Position numbers and translations under genes: made by a program
Assembly: GCA_002796025.1 (NCBI GenBank)
Contig: PCVQ01000050.1
Span: 1 to 8,504, forward strand
Direction of reading: 5' to 3'
Source: Candidatus Peregrinibacteria bacterium CG11_big_fil_rev_8_21_14_0_20_46_8
Lineage (GTDB): Bacteria; Patescibacteriota; Gracilibacteria; UBA1369; UM-FILTER-53-11
Length of the DNA: 8,504 bases
Part shown: positions 1 to 5,413 of the stretch, piece after piece
Layout: each line of letters starts with the position of its first letter
How positions within the stretch are numbered: the first letter of the stretch is position 1
Notes under the pieces: generated by a model
What the model saw: only the letters and a program-made list of their open reading frames with translations
Told to the model about the DNA's origin: nothing
Database searches by the model: none

Positions 1-180
1 AATAACCGTAACTGGTAATGTGAGGAGTACCAAAAGCGGTTTAATAAAGGTATTCACCACGCCCAAAACAATCGCCACAATCAAGGCTATCCAAAATGAT
101 TGCACGGTTACACCTGGCAGAATATATCCGCTGATCAAAACTGCGATGGTGTTTATGAGTAAATAAATAATTGGTTGCAT
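1..180 (-). CDS. YvlD / phage-holin-superfamily-IV-like membrane protein (3' end beyond window)
   Basis: The first 60 residues are visible and the C-terminus runs off the window edge. The sequence is almost wholly hydrophobic and falls into about two membrane spans: roughly residues 4-22, beginning MQPIIYLLINTIAVLISGYI, and 28-45. After these comes VNTFIKPLLVLLTLPVTVI, the hallmark of the PF04020 family (YvlD, also called mycobacterial 4-TMS holin superfamily IV). Members are usually a little over 100 residues with four spans, so about half is present. Their function is not settled; the holin name is by similarity only, and YvlD of Bacillus belongs to an envelope-stress operon. The ATG at 180 is chosen because family members begin just before this first span; no Shine-Dalgarno site precedes it. 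It follows the TIM-barrel gene by 40 bases on the same strand and may be co-transcribed with it. Confidence 0.88.
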   Translation of the reverse strand, partial: MQPIIYLLINTIAVLISGYILPGVTVQSFWIALIVAIVLGVVNTFIKPLLVLLTLPVTVI

Positions 181-220
181 GTAGATGGGACGTGTATATG
201 CAATTTTCTTTACGCTAAAA

Positions 221-1156
221 TTACACACTTCCCCTCACCGTAGCTACAATTTTTTCATGTGCATTGAGCACATCGTTGTCGGACAATTTTTTGCCGCTTA
301 CTTTTTGCAAACCAGCAAGCGGAACTTCAACAACTACGCGCCCCTTCCATCCAGCCTGCCGGAGACGATCCATCATCTGAGCGAGCACAGTATTTGTGTC
401 TCCATTAAGTAACCCGCGAAGCTCTCCAATGGTATCAATCGATGTTGCAGGATAATCAACTCGTCCGGCGGAAACATGAAATTCATCGATCTCATCAAAT
501 AGGCTCTCTATTCCCTGCTCCCAAGGCGGCAAATCATGTGTTTGATCGGGGATCCTCCAATGAAAGGCATCGAATGCAACTCCGGTGTAACCACGGCGGT
601 GCAGCGCCTCACGAATATCGGCACATATTTTTTGCGGCGCTTGGTTTGGCTCGATACTCCATGCCGAATAGATATCTGGCTTGGGCTGAAAAATACGTTC
701 GTTAAAAACATCGCGTGTTGCTGCGATTTCTGCATTATCACGAGTGGGATATAGAACTACCGGAATCTGCCGTGCGACTCTTGATTGCAAAGCTTGTAGC
801 GCTCTCAACGAACCACTCGCCGTCGGCGTAAAAAGTGCAGAACCTAAAATCACCGCATTTTGAAATTCCCACGGCCTGCGCAGCTGAATTCTATCTTGTA
901 CATAGTCCCCCGAAAACCATGTTTGGTGCCCGCCCTCAATACGATCACAGAGCTCGGGATCCATGCGATGCGGACGTGCAGAACTGTCCAAGTAGCGCAT
1001 CGGCGTATACTGCATACCCTCATACGGCGCCTCCGAAAGCGCTGCCAAATCAGAGCCACTCGTTTGTACGAGTCCTCCTGGGCTAAAGTAGTTCATATTT
1101 GAGGTCAAAATTCGTGTGTGCTTCATCCTAAAAACATTAGGCTCGTTATGCAGCAA
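221..1156 (-). CDS. Probable TIM-barrel protein, xylose-isomerase/AP-endonuclease-2-like
   Basis: This 311-residue soluble protein has no signal peptide. Its pattern of beta strands ending in polar or acidic residues suggests a sugar-phosphate-isomerase/endonuclease-IV type TIM barrel: EGMQYTPMR (47-54), IPVVLYP (131-137), GVAFDAFHWR (192-201), EFHVSAGR (225-232) and VVVEVP (274-279). Asp196, His199, His227 and Glu277 sit where such barrels carry metal ligands, but that assignment is inference. No specific substrate can be named. The start is taken as the TTG at 1156 because two tandem Shine-Dalgarno sequences lie just upstream and overlap the helicase stop codon. The ATG at 1126 (MKHTRILTSN) would also keep the first beta strand but has AGG touching the codon, which is too close. 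It sits 8 bases after the helicase gene, so it is probably translationally coupled to it. The fold is moderately sure, the function unknown. Confidence 0.72.
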   Translation of the reverse strand: MLHNEPNVFRMKHTRILTSNMNYFSPGGLVQTSGSDLAALSEAPYEGMQYTPMRYLDSSARPHRMDPELCDRIEGGHQTWFSGDYVQDRIQLRRPWEFQNAVILGSALFTPTASGSLRALQALQSRVARQIPVVLYPTRDNAEIAATRDVFNERIFQPKPDIYSAWSIEPNQAPQKICADIREALHRRGYTGVAFDAFHWRIPDQTHDLPPWEQGIESLFDEIDEFHVSAGRVDYPATSIDTIGELRGLLNGDTNTVLAQMMDRLRQAGWKGRVVVEVPLAGLQKVSGKKLSDNDVLNAHEKIVATVRGSV

Positions 1157-1172
1157 TAACTACCTCACCTCC
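1157..1172 (-). promoter_or_regulatory. Tandem Shine-Dalgarno site deciding a TTG start
   Basis: On the minus strand GGAGGTGAGGT (1172-1162) is followed by five bases and then TTG (1156). GGAGG lies 11 bases and GAGGT 5 bases before the start codon. The TGA stop of the helicase gene (1167-1165) is inside this site, so ribosomes ending the helicase are already at the next start. It is the only strong Shine-Dalgarno match seen in front of any gene in the window, which is why the TTG was preferred over the downstream ATG. Part of the purine run also encodes the helicase's arginine-rich tail, so chance cannot be fully excluded. Confidence 0.65.
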
Positions 1173-2382
1173 GTCTCTGGAATCCTCTGCGTCCGCCGCG
1201 GCGGCGCGGGCCAAAATGCCGGGTAGGCCGGGAGAGCTCTTTTAAAGGTTCGAGTGGCTCTCCAGTATGCGATGTTACCGGCAAGGTAAGATTAATGAGT
1301 CGCTCGATTTTCTGAAGATCTCTTCGCTGTTCCGGTACTGCAAATGAAATTGCCTTACCAGAACGCCCTGCGCGGCCTGTTCTTCCAATGCGGTGCACAT
1401 AATCTTCGATTTGTTCGGGCAGATCAAAATTCACGACAAGCTCAATATCCTGCACATCGATGCCGCGGGCTGCAATATCGGTTGCTACTAAAACGCGGAA
1501 TCTGCCGTTAGAAAAACCTTTAAGTGCCATTTGCCGCTGATATTGCGAGCGGTTTGAGTGCAACTCATCTGCAGTGTGACCCATAGAACGTACCATACGC
1601 GCAACCTTTTGAGTGCCATGCTTTGTCCGGCAAAAAATCAAAACCGATCCGCGATATTCGGATAAAATTCTCTGCAATAAAGTTATTTTTTCGTCGCGCG
1701 GAACAACGATAACCTCCTGGTCAATATTTTCGGCAGTTGTGCCATGCTTTGCGACTTCGATACGCAGTGGCTTTTTCATATACCGGCGGGCGATCTCGGC
1801 AATTGCATCGGGCATAGTTGCCGAAAAGAGCATCGTCTGACGCTCTTCTGGAACAACAGAAAGAATACGATTCAGCTGGGGAGCAAAACCCATATCGAGC
1901 ATACGGTCTGCCTCATCCAATACCAGCATGCCAACATTTGAAAGCGAGATATTTCTCTGTTCAAGATGATCAATTAATCTGCCCGGCGTTGCAACAACAA
2001 TATGGGGACGGGCACGCAACTGACGAATTTGCGGACCTATATTAGTACCTCCAATGAGAATTGCGCTGCGCAAACCAACCGGCCCGCCAACTTTTCTCAA
2101 AGTCTCTTCAACTTGCACCGCAAGCTCACGCGTAGGCAGCAAGATCAACCCCATCTTCTTTGTTGCAGATACATGCTGCAGCATGGGAATAGAAAAGGCC
2201 AATGTTTTTCCTGAACCTGTCTGAGCAATTCCCACAACATCCTCACCGGAAGTTGCAATTGGAATGGCCTTAAATTGAATGGGCGTCGGATGCTTAAATC
2301 CAAGCGCTGAAATACGTTTGAGTAAGGCCGGGGCTATTCCAAGCCCATAAAAATCCTGTTGTGTAAGCTCTTCGCGTGACAT
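1165..2382 (-). CDS. DEAD-box ATP-dependent RNA helicase (RhlE-like)
   Basis: This 405-residue protein has a complete DEAD-box core for ATP-driven unwinding of short RNA duplexes in the cytoplasm, as in ribosome assembly, RNA turnover or cold adaptation. Motifs in order: upstream aromatic Phe11; Q motif TPIQ (33-36); Walker A AQTGSGKT (53-60); Ia PTRELA (83-88); Ib TPGR (132-135); Walker B DEAD (156-159); SAT (187-189); IV VLIFCR (247-252); V ATDIAARGID (300-309); VI HRIGRTGR (330-337). All catalytic residues are intact. The tail (384-405) is short and arginine/glycine-rich (GPRRRGGRRGFQRRR) and probably binds RNA non-specifically, as in RhlE/SrmB-type enzymes. There is no DbpA-type RNA-binding domain. 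It begins at the ATG at 2382, only 8 bases below a -10 box, so its mRNA may be nearly leaderless. The TIM-barrel gene follows at once. The family is certain; the subfamily is not. Confidence 0.97.
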   Translation of the reverse strand: MSREELTQQDFYGLGIAPALLKRISALGFKHPTPIQFKAIPIATSGEDVVGIAQTGSGKTLAFSIPMLQHVSATKKMGLILLPTRELAVQVEETLRKVGGPVGLRSAILIGGTNIGPQIRQLRARPHIVVATPGRLIDHLEQRNISLSNVGMLVLDEADRMLDMGFAPQLNRILSVVPEERQTMLFSATMPDAIAEIARRYMKKPLRIEVAKHGTTAENIDQEVIVVPRDEKITLLQRILSEYRGSVLIFCRTKHGTQKVARMVRSMGHTADELHSNRSQYQRQMALKGFSNGRFRVLVATDIAARGIDVQDIELVVNFDLPEQIEDYVHRIGRTGRAGRSGKAISFAVPEQRRDLQKIERLINLTLPVTSHTGEPLEPLKELSRPTRHFGPRRRGGRRGFQRRR

Positions 2383-2390
2383 GACGATTT

Positions 2391-2419
2391 ACTCTAACTG
2401 TTTTGAGACATTTTGTCAA
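2391..2419 (-). promoter_or_regulatory. Sigma70-like promoter of the helicase gene, giving a nearly leaderless mRNA
   Basis: On the minus strand a perfect -35 box TTGACA (2419-2414) is followed by exactly 17 bases and a -10 box TAGAGT (2396-2391, four of six consensus). Eight bases separate the -10 from the ATG at 2382, so initiation at the usual 6-8 bases would fall on or just before the start codon. An 11-base perfect palindrome, GACA-AAA-TGTC (2417-2407), overlaps the -35 and could be an operator. The 62-base gap after the oxidoreductase gene holds nothing else. Confidence 0.65.
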
Positions 2420-2444
2420 TTCGGTGCTGTAGTTTATTTCGGCT

Positions 2445-3383
2445 TCAATCTTGTATGTGCAGCACGACTTTTCCATGCTGATGCCGATTTTGCAGGTAAT
2501 CGAGTGCCTCTGCCGCCTCTTCTAGAGGAAAAACTTTATCGATATGCACCTTCGTAACATTAAGATCAACGAGCTCGGCTAATCGCTCAAGGCGTTTTGT
2601 TGTAATTTGAGTGAACTGAGAAATTGCGGTAACGCCGTATTGCTCCATTAATACATCATTGGGTGCTTCAAGCAGCGAAACAATCGTTCCGCCCTTCTTG
2701 AGCACTCCGAATGAGCGCATATAGGTTTGTCCGCCCACGGTATCTAACACCGCATCGCAGCCCTTAACAACATCCTCGAACTTCTGCACACGATGATCGA
2801 TAACATGATCTGCACCCAATTTTTTCAAATACTCAGCGTCTTCATTATGGGCCGTAGTATACACTTCGGTACCAATATAGTGTGCCAACTCGATAGCAAA
2901 ACTGCCGATACCTCCGGCACCGCCATGAATAAGAATTTTTTGTCCGCGCTGCAATTTAATATGTTCAAGCAGTCCCTGTACCGCGCTAACGCCAGCAAGC
3001 GGCAGCGATGCCGATTCTAAGTGGTTTGCAGTCTTCGGTTTAATGGCGATGTTTTTTGAAGGTGTGCGTGCAAATTCCGCAAAGCTTCCGGAACCGCCGG
3101 CAATAATGCCTGCCTGCCCATATACTTCATCCTTTAAAGAAAAATTCTCAACTCCCTCTCCAATCTCAACAACGATGCCAGAAAAATCCAGTCCGAGCGT
3201 GACCGGCAGTGTTAATGGCATCATTTCTGCCATATGCCCGCTTCGAATCTTCCAATCAATCGGATTCACCCCAGCTGCAAACACCTTTACTACAACAGTA
3301 CCTTCTGGAGAAGTAATTTTGGGTATATCTGTCAGTGTCACGGCGTCTTTGTCTCCATATGTATGAATCTGTGCTGCTCTCAT
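2445..3383 (-). CDS. Zinc-independent NAD(P)H:quinone-type oxidoreductase (medium-chain dehydrogenase/reductase)
   Basis: This 312-residue cytosolic enzyme belongs to the medium-chain dehydrogenase/reductase superfamily, quinone-oxidoreductase/zeta-crystallin branch. The N-terminal GroES-like domain shows AAGVNPIDWKIRSG (36-49) and GLDFSGIVVEIGEGV (64-78). The Rossmann domain carries HGGAGGIGSFAIELA (153-167), the dinucleotide-binding loop. GADHVIDH (190-197) and LDTVGG (213-218) follow in their family positions, and the C-terminus ends HGKVVLHI (303-310). The cysteine/histidine zinc ligands of alcohol dehydrogenases are absent, so catalysis should be metal-free hydride transfer from NAD(P)H to a quinone or an activated C=C/C=O bond. 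The substrate cannot be read from sequence. Length is normal for the family. The gene diverges from the Gmad2-GerMN gene across a region with a nested inverted repeat that recurs beside the copper-storage gene, so it may belong to the same stress response. No Shine-Dalgarno site precedes the ATG. Confidence 0.93.
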   Translation of the reverse strand: MRAAQIHTYGDKDAVTLTDIPKITSPEGTVVVKVFAAGVNPIDWKIRSGHMAEMMPLTLPVTLGLDFSGIVVEIGEGVENFSLKDEVYGQAGIIAGGSGSFAEFARTPSKNIAIKPKTANHLESASLPLAGVSAVQGLLEHIKLQRGQKILIHGGAGGIGSFAIELAHYIGTEVYTTAHNEDAEYLKKLGADHVIDHRVQKFEDVVKGCDAVLDTVGGQTYMRSFGVLKKGGTIVSLLEAPNDVLMEQYGVTAISQFTQITTKRLERLAELVDLNVTKVHIDKVFPLEEAAEALDYLQNRHQHGKVVLHIQD

Positions 3384-3406
3384 AAGTAATAGTTAAAAAA
3401 TAGTTG

Positions 3407-3412
3407 TACAAT
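3407..3412 (+). promoter_or_regulatory. Candidate -10 box for the Gmad2-GerMN gene
   Basis: TACAAT lies directly before the left arm of the nested inverted repeat and inside the 8-base palindrome TTGTACAA (3404-3411). When the two divergent regions are aligned by their repeat arms, it matches TAAAAT at 5029-5034. No convincing -35 box is found 16-18 bases upstream, so the call rests on the alignment. A second candidate, TAAAAT (3431-3436), lies within the repeat. Confidence 0.28.
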
Positions 3413-3458
3413 GGAGACGCATAAATCATGTAAAATTTTTCATCCTTTCTGCGTCTTA
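3413..3458. promoter_or_regulatory. Nested concentric inverted repeat between divergent genes (copy 1)
   Basis: The outer arms AGACGC (3415-3420) and GCGTCT (3451-3456) are perfect complements. As RNA, G3414 and U3457 would add a wobble pair. Centred on the same point (3435.5) is TGTAAAATTTTTCA (3429-3442), a palindrome at 12 of 14 positions. Exactly eight bases separate inner and outer arms on each side. The same layout recurs at 5036-5079. It lies in the 81-base gap between the oxidoreductase and Gmad2-GerMN starts, so both leaders could carry it as RNA, or a dimeric regulator could bind it as DNA. The sequence alone does not decide between these. Confidence 0.6.
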
Positions 3459-3464
3459 ATGGAT

Positions 3465-4661
3465 ATGAATAAAGAACAACGCACAACAACGGCAATTTTA
3501 GTTATTATTGGTCTTATCCTGCTGGGATGGCTGCTCTACTATGGCTCTACAAACTGGGGCTGGTTTGATACCGAGTCTCCTCCTCCAAATGGTGATCAAG
3601 AAATTAATTTTCAAGAGGAAGGCACACTCGTACGGAATGAGCCGGGCCTCGATCCAAACGAGTGGTATTTAGAGTATGAGAGCCAGAATGATACGCCTCA
3701 AAGACAGCGATTGCTCTTTGACGATGAAAGCGAATGCAAAATCGATAGCAGCGACGCAAGCTGTTCCACGCTTTTATCTTCACTTGAAGATAAAGAAGTG
3801 AGCGTCGAGGGTATTGAGGAAGATGATGATGACCGTACTGAAAGAATCGTACGTGTGCTTATTCTCAAGGCTCTTTTGGACCGAATGAATGGCGATGGTA
3901 ATGGCGATGATTTGAGTGATCTTATCCGCGTCACCTCCCCTACTCGAAATCAAACGATTAGCAGCAGTCCTCTTGTTGTAAATGGACAAGCACGCGGCAG
4001 TTGGTACTTTGAAGCCTCATTTCCGATTGAGCTTCTCGATGCAAACGGCAGCGTTTTGGGCAGTGGCCCGGCCGAAGCACAAGGCGACTGGATGACAAAT
4101 AATTTTGTTCCTTTTACGGCAACCGTTAATTTTACAACGCCTACCACCAATACAGGTACGCTCGTTCTCGAAAAAGCTAACCCATCCGGCTTACCAGAAA
4201 ACGCACAAGAATTACGTATTCCGGTCCGGTTTGATAACACTGCCGGAACAAACGGTGCACAAGAACAGGTGGTGCAACTCTACTACTATGATCCGGAAGA
4301 AGACACAGATGCCAGTGGCAATATCCTCTGTTCACGCAGTGGACTTGTTGCAGTCGACCGTGAAATCCCGAGAACAACGACTCCCATACAAGATACGATT
4401 AAATTACTAATACAAGGCGAGCTGACAACACTTGAGGAAGCCGCAGGAATTACAACGGAATTTCCGCTGCCGGGCTTTACGCTCCTAAGCGCTTCGTTGA
4501 GTAACGGCGTCCTCACGCTGCAGTTCGCCGATCCGCAAAATCAAACATCCGGCGGGGCTTGCCGCGCGGGTATTCTCTGGTTCCAAATTGAAGAAACTGC
4601 GAAGCAATTCCCAGAAGTAAACGAGGTGCGCTTCATTCCGGAAGATCTGTTTCAGCCGTAG
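3465..4661 (+). CDS. Membrane-anchored Gmad2-GerMN domain protein
   Basis: From the ATG at 3465 this is a 398-residue protein with a short N-terminal tail, one membrane span (about residues 9-27) and an outside part. Residues 50-135 form a small domain containing LLFDDESECK (83-92), a CSTLL step (100-104) and EVSVEGI (111-117), with an acidic stretch at 118-124; it looks beta-rich and is not confidently named. Residues about 153-256 fit Gmad2, the immunoglobulin-like domain of spore-germination-associated proteins (IRVTSPTRNQTISSSPLVVN, 154-173, then GSWYFEASFP). Residues about 267-395 fit GerMN (VVQLYYYDPEED, 269-280; ending EVNEVRF). These domains occur widely in non-spore-formers as envelope proteins of unknown role. 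Cys289 and Cys366 may form a disulfide. In-frame ATGs at 3411 and 3459 are possible starts, but 3465 aligns with the start of the gene at 5086 (ATATGAA in both) and 3411 falls inside the promoter region. Confidence 0.85.
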   Translation: MNKEQRTTTAILVIIGLILLGWLLYYGSTNWGWFDTESPPPNGDQEINFQEEGTLVRNEPGLDPNEWYLEYESQNDTPQRQRLLFDDESECKIDSSDASCSTLLSSLEDKEVSVEGIEEDDDDRTERIVRVLILKALLDRMNGDGNGDDLSDLIRVTSPTRNQTISSSPLVVNGQARGSWYFEASFPIELLDANGSVLGSGPAEAQGDWMTNNFVPFTATVNFTTPTTNTGTLVLEKANPSGLPENAQELRIPVRFDNTAGTNGAQEQVVQLYYYDPEEDTDASGNILCSRSGLVAVDREIPRTTTPIQDTIKLLIQGELTTLEEAAGITTEFPLPGFTLLSASLSNGVLTLQFADPQNQTSGGACRAGILWFQIEETAKQFPEVNEVRFIPEDLFQP

Positions 4662-4676
4662 GTTTGTAACCTTACA

Positions 4677-5015
4677 TTACATTGCTCTGCACGAAACTGC
4701 ACATTCTCGGCACATTCGAGCACATTCCCTCATCTGCTCGTCACCCGGATCGATCTTTTCACAACTATCCGCACAGGCCTCACAAATCTCTGCAGCTACT
4801 TCGCAAATACTCTTAGCATGCTTGGACTCACGCAACAGAAAGCCCATGCTTGTTTTACAGATCGATGCACAATCTTTTAACAGCGTAAGATGGTTAGCTT
4901 CGACGTGCGATCCCCCCATCTTTATGCAGTATGTTACGGTATCGACACAGACTTGATAACACCGTGTGCAGTCATCAATACACTTTTGCAGTTTTGCATC
5001 TCTTTGAATAGACAT
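4677..5015 (-). CDS. Cysteine-rich four-helix-bundle protein, Csp-type cytosolic copper storage (DUF326-like)
   Basis: This 112-residue protein has 15 cysteines, most in helical CxxxC or CxxC spacing: positions 12, 16, 19, 23, 30, 49, 53, 71, 78, 81, 85, 98, 102, 105 and 109. Such spacing lines the inside of a four-helix bundle with thiolates, as in Csp proteins that store many Cu(I) ions. There is no signal peptide, so it should act in the cytoplasm like Csp3 rather than the exported Csp1. Motifs seen are KCIDDCTRCYQVC (11-23) and ECARMCRECAVSC (97-109). The ATG at 5015 is used because the family begins here; upstream in-frame codons would run through the divergent promoter into the opposite gene. 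The gene faces away from an operon for exported proteins across the second nested inverted repeat, and converges with the Gmad2-GerMN gene, 15 bases apart. Copper binding is from family knowledge and not tested. Confidence 0.9.
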   Translation of the reverse strand: MSIQRDAKLQKCIDDCTRCYQVCVDTVTYCIKMGGSHVEANHLTLLKDCASICKTSMGFLLRESKHAKSICEVAAEICEACADSCEKIDPGDEQMRECARMCRECAVSCRAM

Positions 5016-5034
5016 ATAAAAAAAGTTATAAAAT
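5004..5034 (+). promoter_or_regulatory. Candidate promoter of the exported-protein operon
   Basis: TTGAAT (5004-5009), 17 bases, then TATAAA (5027-5032, reading on as TATAAAAT) makes a plausible sigma70-type promoter. It lies just before the left arm of the nested inverted repeat, so transcription would start at about GAGACGG (5036-5042). The -35 box lies inside the first codons of the divergent copper-storage gene. CATAAT (5063-5068) is an alternative -10 without a good -35. Confidence 0.42.
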
Positions 5035-5035
5035 A

Positions 5036-5079
5036 GAGACGGCTCATTCTTGTATTCTTTTACATAATTTTTCCGTCTC
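5036..5079. promoter_or_regulatory. Nested concentric inverted repeat between divergent genes (copy 2)
   Basis: The outer arms GAGACGG (5036-5042) and CCGTCTC (5073-5079) are perfect complements. Inside, TGTA (5051-5054) and TACA (5061-5064) form a second inverted repeat with a 6-base centre. Both pairs share the centre 5057.5, with eight bases between inner and outer arms on each side. Copy 1 has the same distances; its sixth arm base is C/G where this copy has G/C, so the pairing is kept though the base differs. The element fills most of the 70-base gap between the copper-storage gene and the exported-protein operon. TGTA-N6-TACA has the arm spacing of ArsR/SmtB-family operators (TGAA-N6-TTCA type), which is suggestive beside a metal-storage gene. 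Confidence 0.65.
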
Positions 5080-5085
5080 AGAAAT

Positions 5086-5397
5086 ATGAAATATCTGTTA
5101 ATAACTATCGGTATCGTTTTAATTGCTGTCAGCATTCTTACGCTCCCGCTCCCAGGCGGCAAAAAGAGCGAAGCATCGATTAAACGCACAATACAAAATG
5201 CCCAGTACTGCACCACAAAAGCAGATTGTGTGCAGGTTGAATCGAAGTGTCCCTTTGGTTGCTGGGTCTTTGTAAATAAAAAAGAGGCGTCAAATATTCA
5301 GACGTTAATCGATTCTTATGAGAGCCGGTGCATATACTCATGCATCGAATTACAAGGTTACGACTGCATCAACAATAGGTGCGAAGCCGTGTTATAG
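5086..5397 (+). CDS. Small membrane-anchored or secreted eight-cysteine protein
   Basis: This 103-residue protein has a hydrophobic N-terminal segment (about 3-22). A proline/glycine bend follows (LPLPGGKK) and no clear signal-peptidase site is seen, so it is probably anchored by that segment with the rest outside. The outer part has eight cysteines: 42, 48, 55, 59, 82, 86, 94 and 99. They fall in the pattern C-x5-C-x6-C-x3-C, a charged helix-like stretch, then C-x3-C-x7-C-x4-C. An even number of cysteines outside the membrane suggests four disulfides. Motifs such as YCTTKADCV (41-49), VNKKEA (63-68) and INNRCE (95-100) recall small cysteine-rich exported domains seen in candidate-phylum bacteria and archaea, but I cannot name a family. 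It starts the plus-strand operon; the lipoprotein gene follows after 16 bases. Metal binding is an alternative to disulfides, given the copper-storage gene across the promoter. Confidence 0.78.
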   Translation: MKYLLITIGIVLIAVSILTLPLPGGKKSEASIKRTIQNAQYCTTKADCVQVESKCPFGCWVFVNKKEASNIQTLIDSYESRCIYSCIELQGYDCINNRCEAVL

Positions 5398-5413
5398 GGT
5401 ATAGTGTCAGCCT

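Noticed and set aside
361..403. GGAGAC (361-366) and GTCTCC (398-403), resembling the nested-repeat arms
   Set aside because: Inside the TIM-barrel coding region; arm distance differs from the two intergenic copies and there is no TGTA/TWCA core.
1172..1177. CGTCTC in the end of the helicase gene
   Set aside because: Explained by arginine codons of the basic tail; no partner arm at the right distance.
1165..2447. UGA-as-glycine genetic code (Gracilibacteria/SR1)
   Set aside because: TGA cleanly ends the helicase and oxidoreductase genes at their expected family lengths, so the standard code is used.
3411..3464. Upstream start for the Gmad2-GerMN gene (METHKSCK...)
   Set aside because: It would translate the promoter and inverted repeat. 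The start at 3465 gives a normal membrane anchor and matches the sister leader.
3384..3464. Divergent repeat as a transposon end or MITE
   Set aside because: Only about 42-44 bases long with no target duplication seen, and both copies sit at promoters with matching start-codon positions, which fits regulation better.
4659..4674. AGGTT-TGT-AACCT as a bidirectional terminator
   Set aside because: Only a 5-base stem, overlapping a stop codon, with no U-tract.
4677..5216. Longer 179-residue form of the copper-storage gene
   Set aside because: The extra 67 residues cross the divergent promoter and the opposite gene and do not look like the family. The family start is at 5015.
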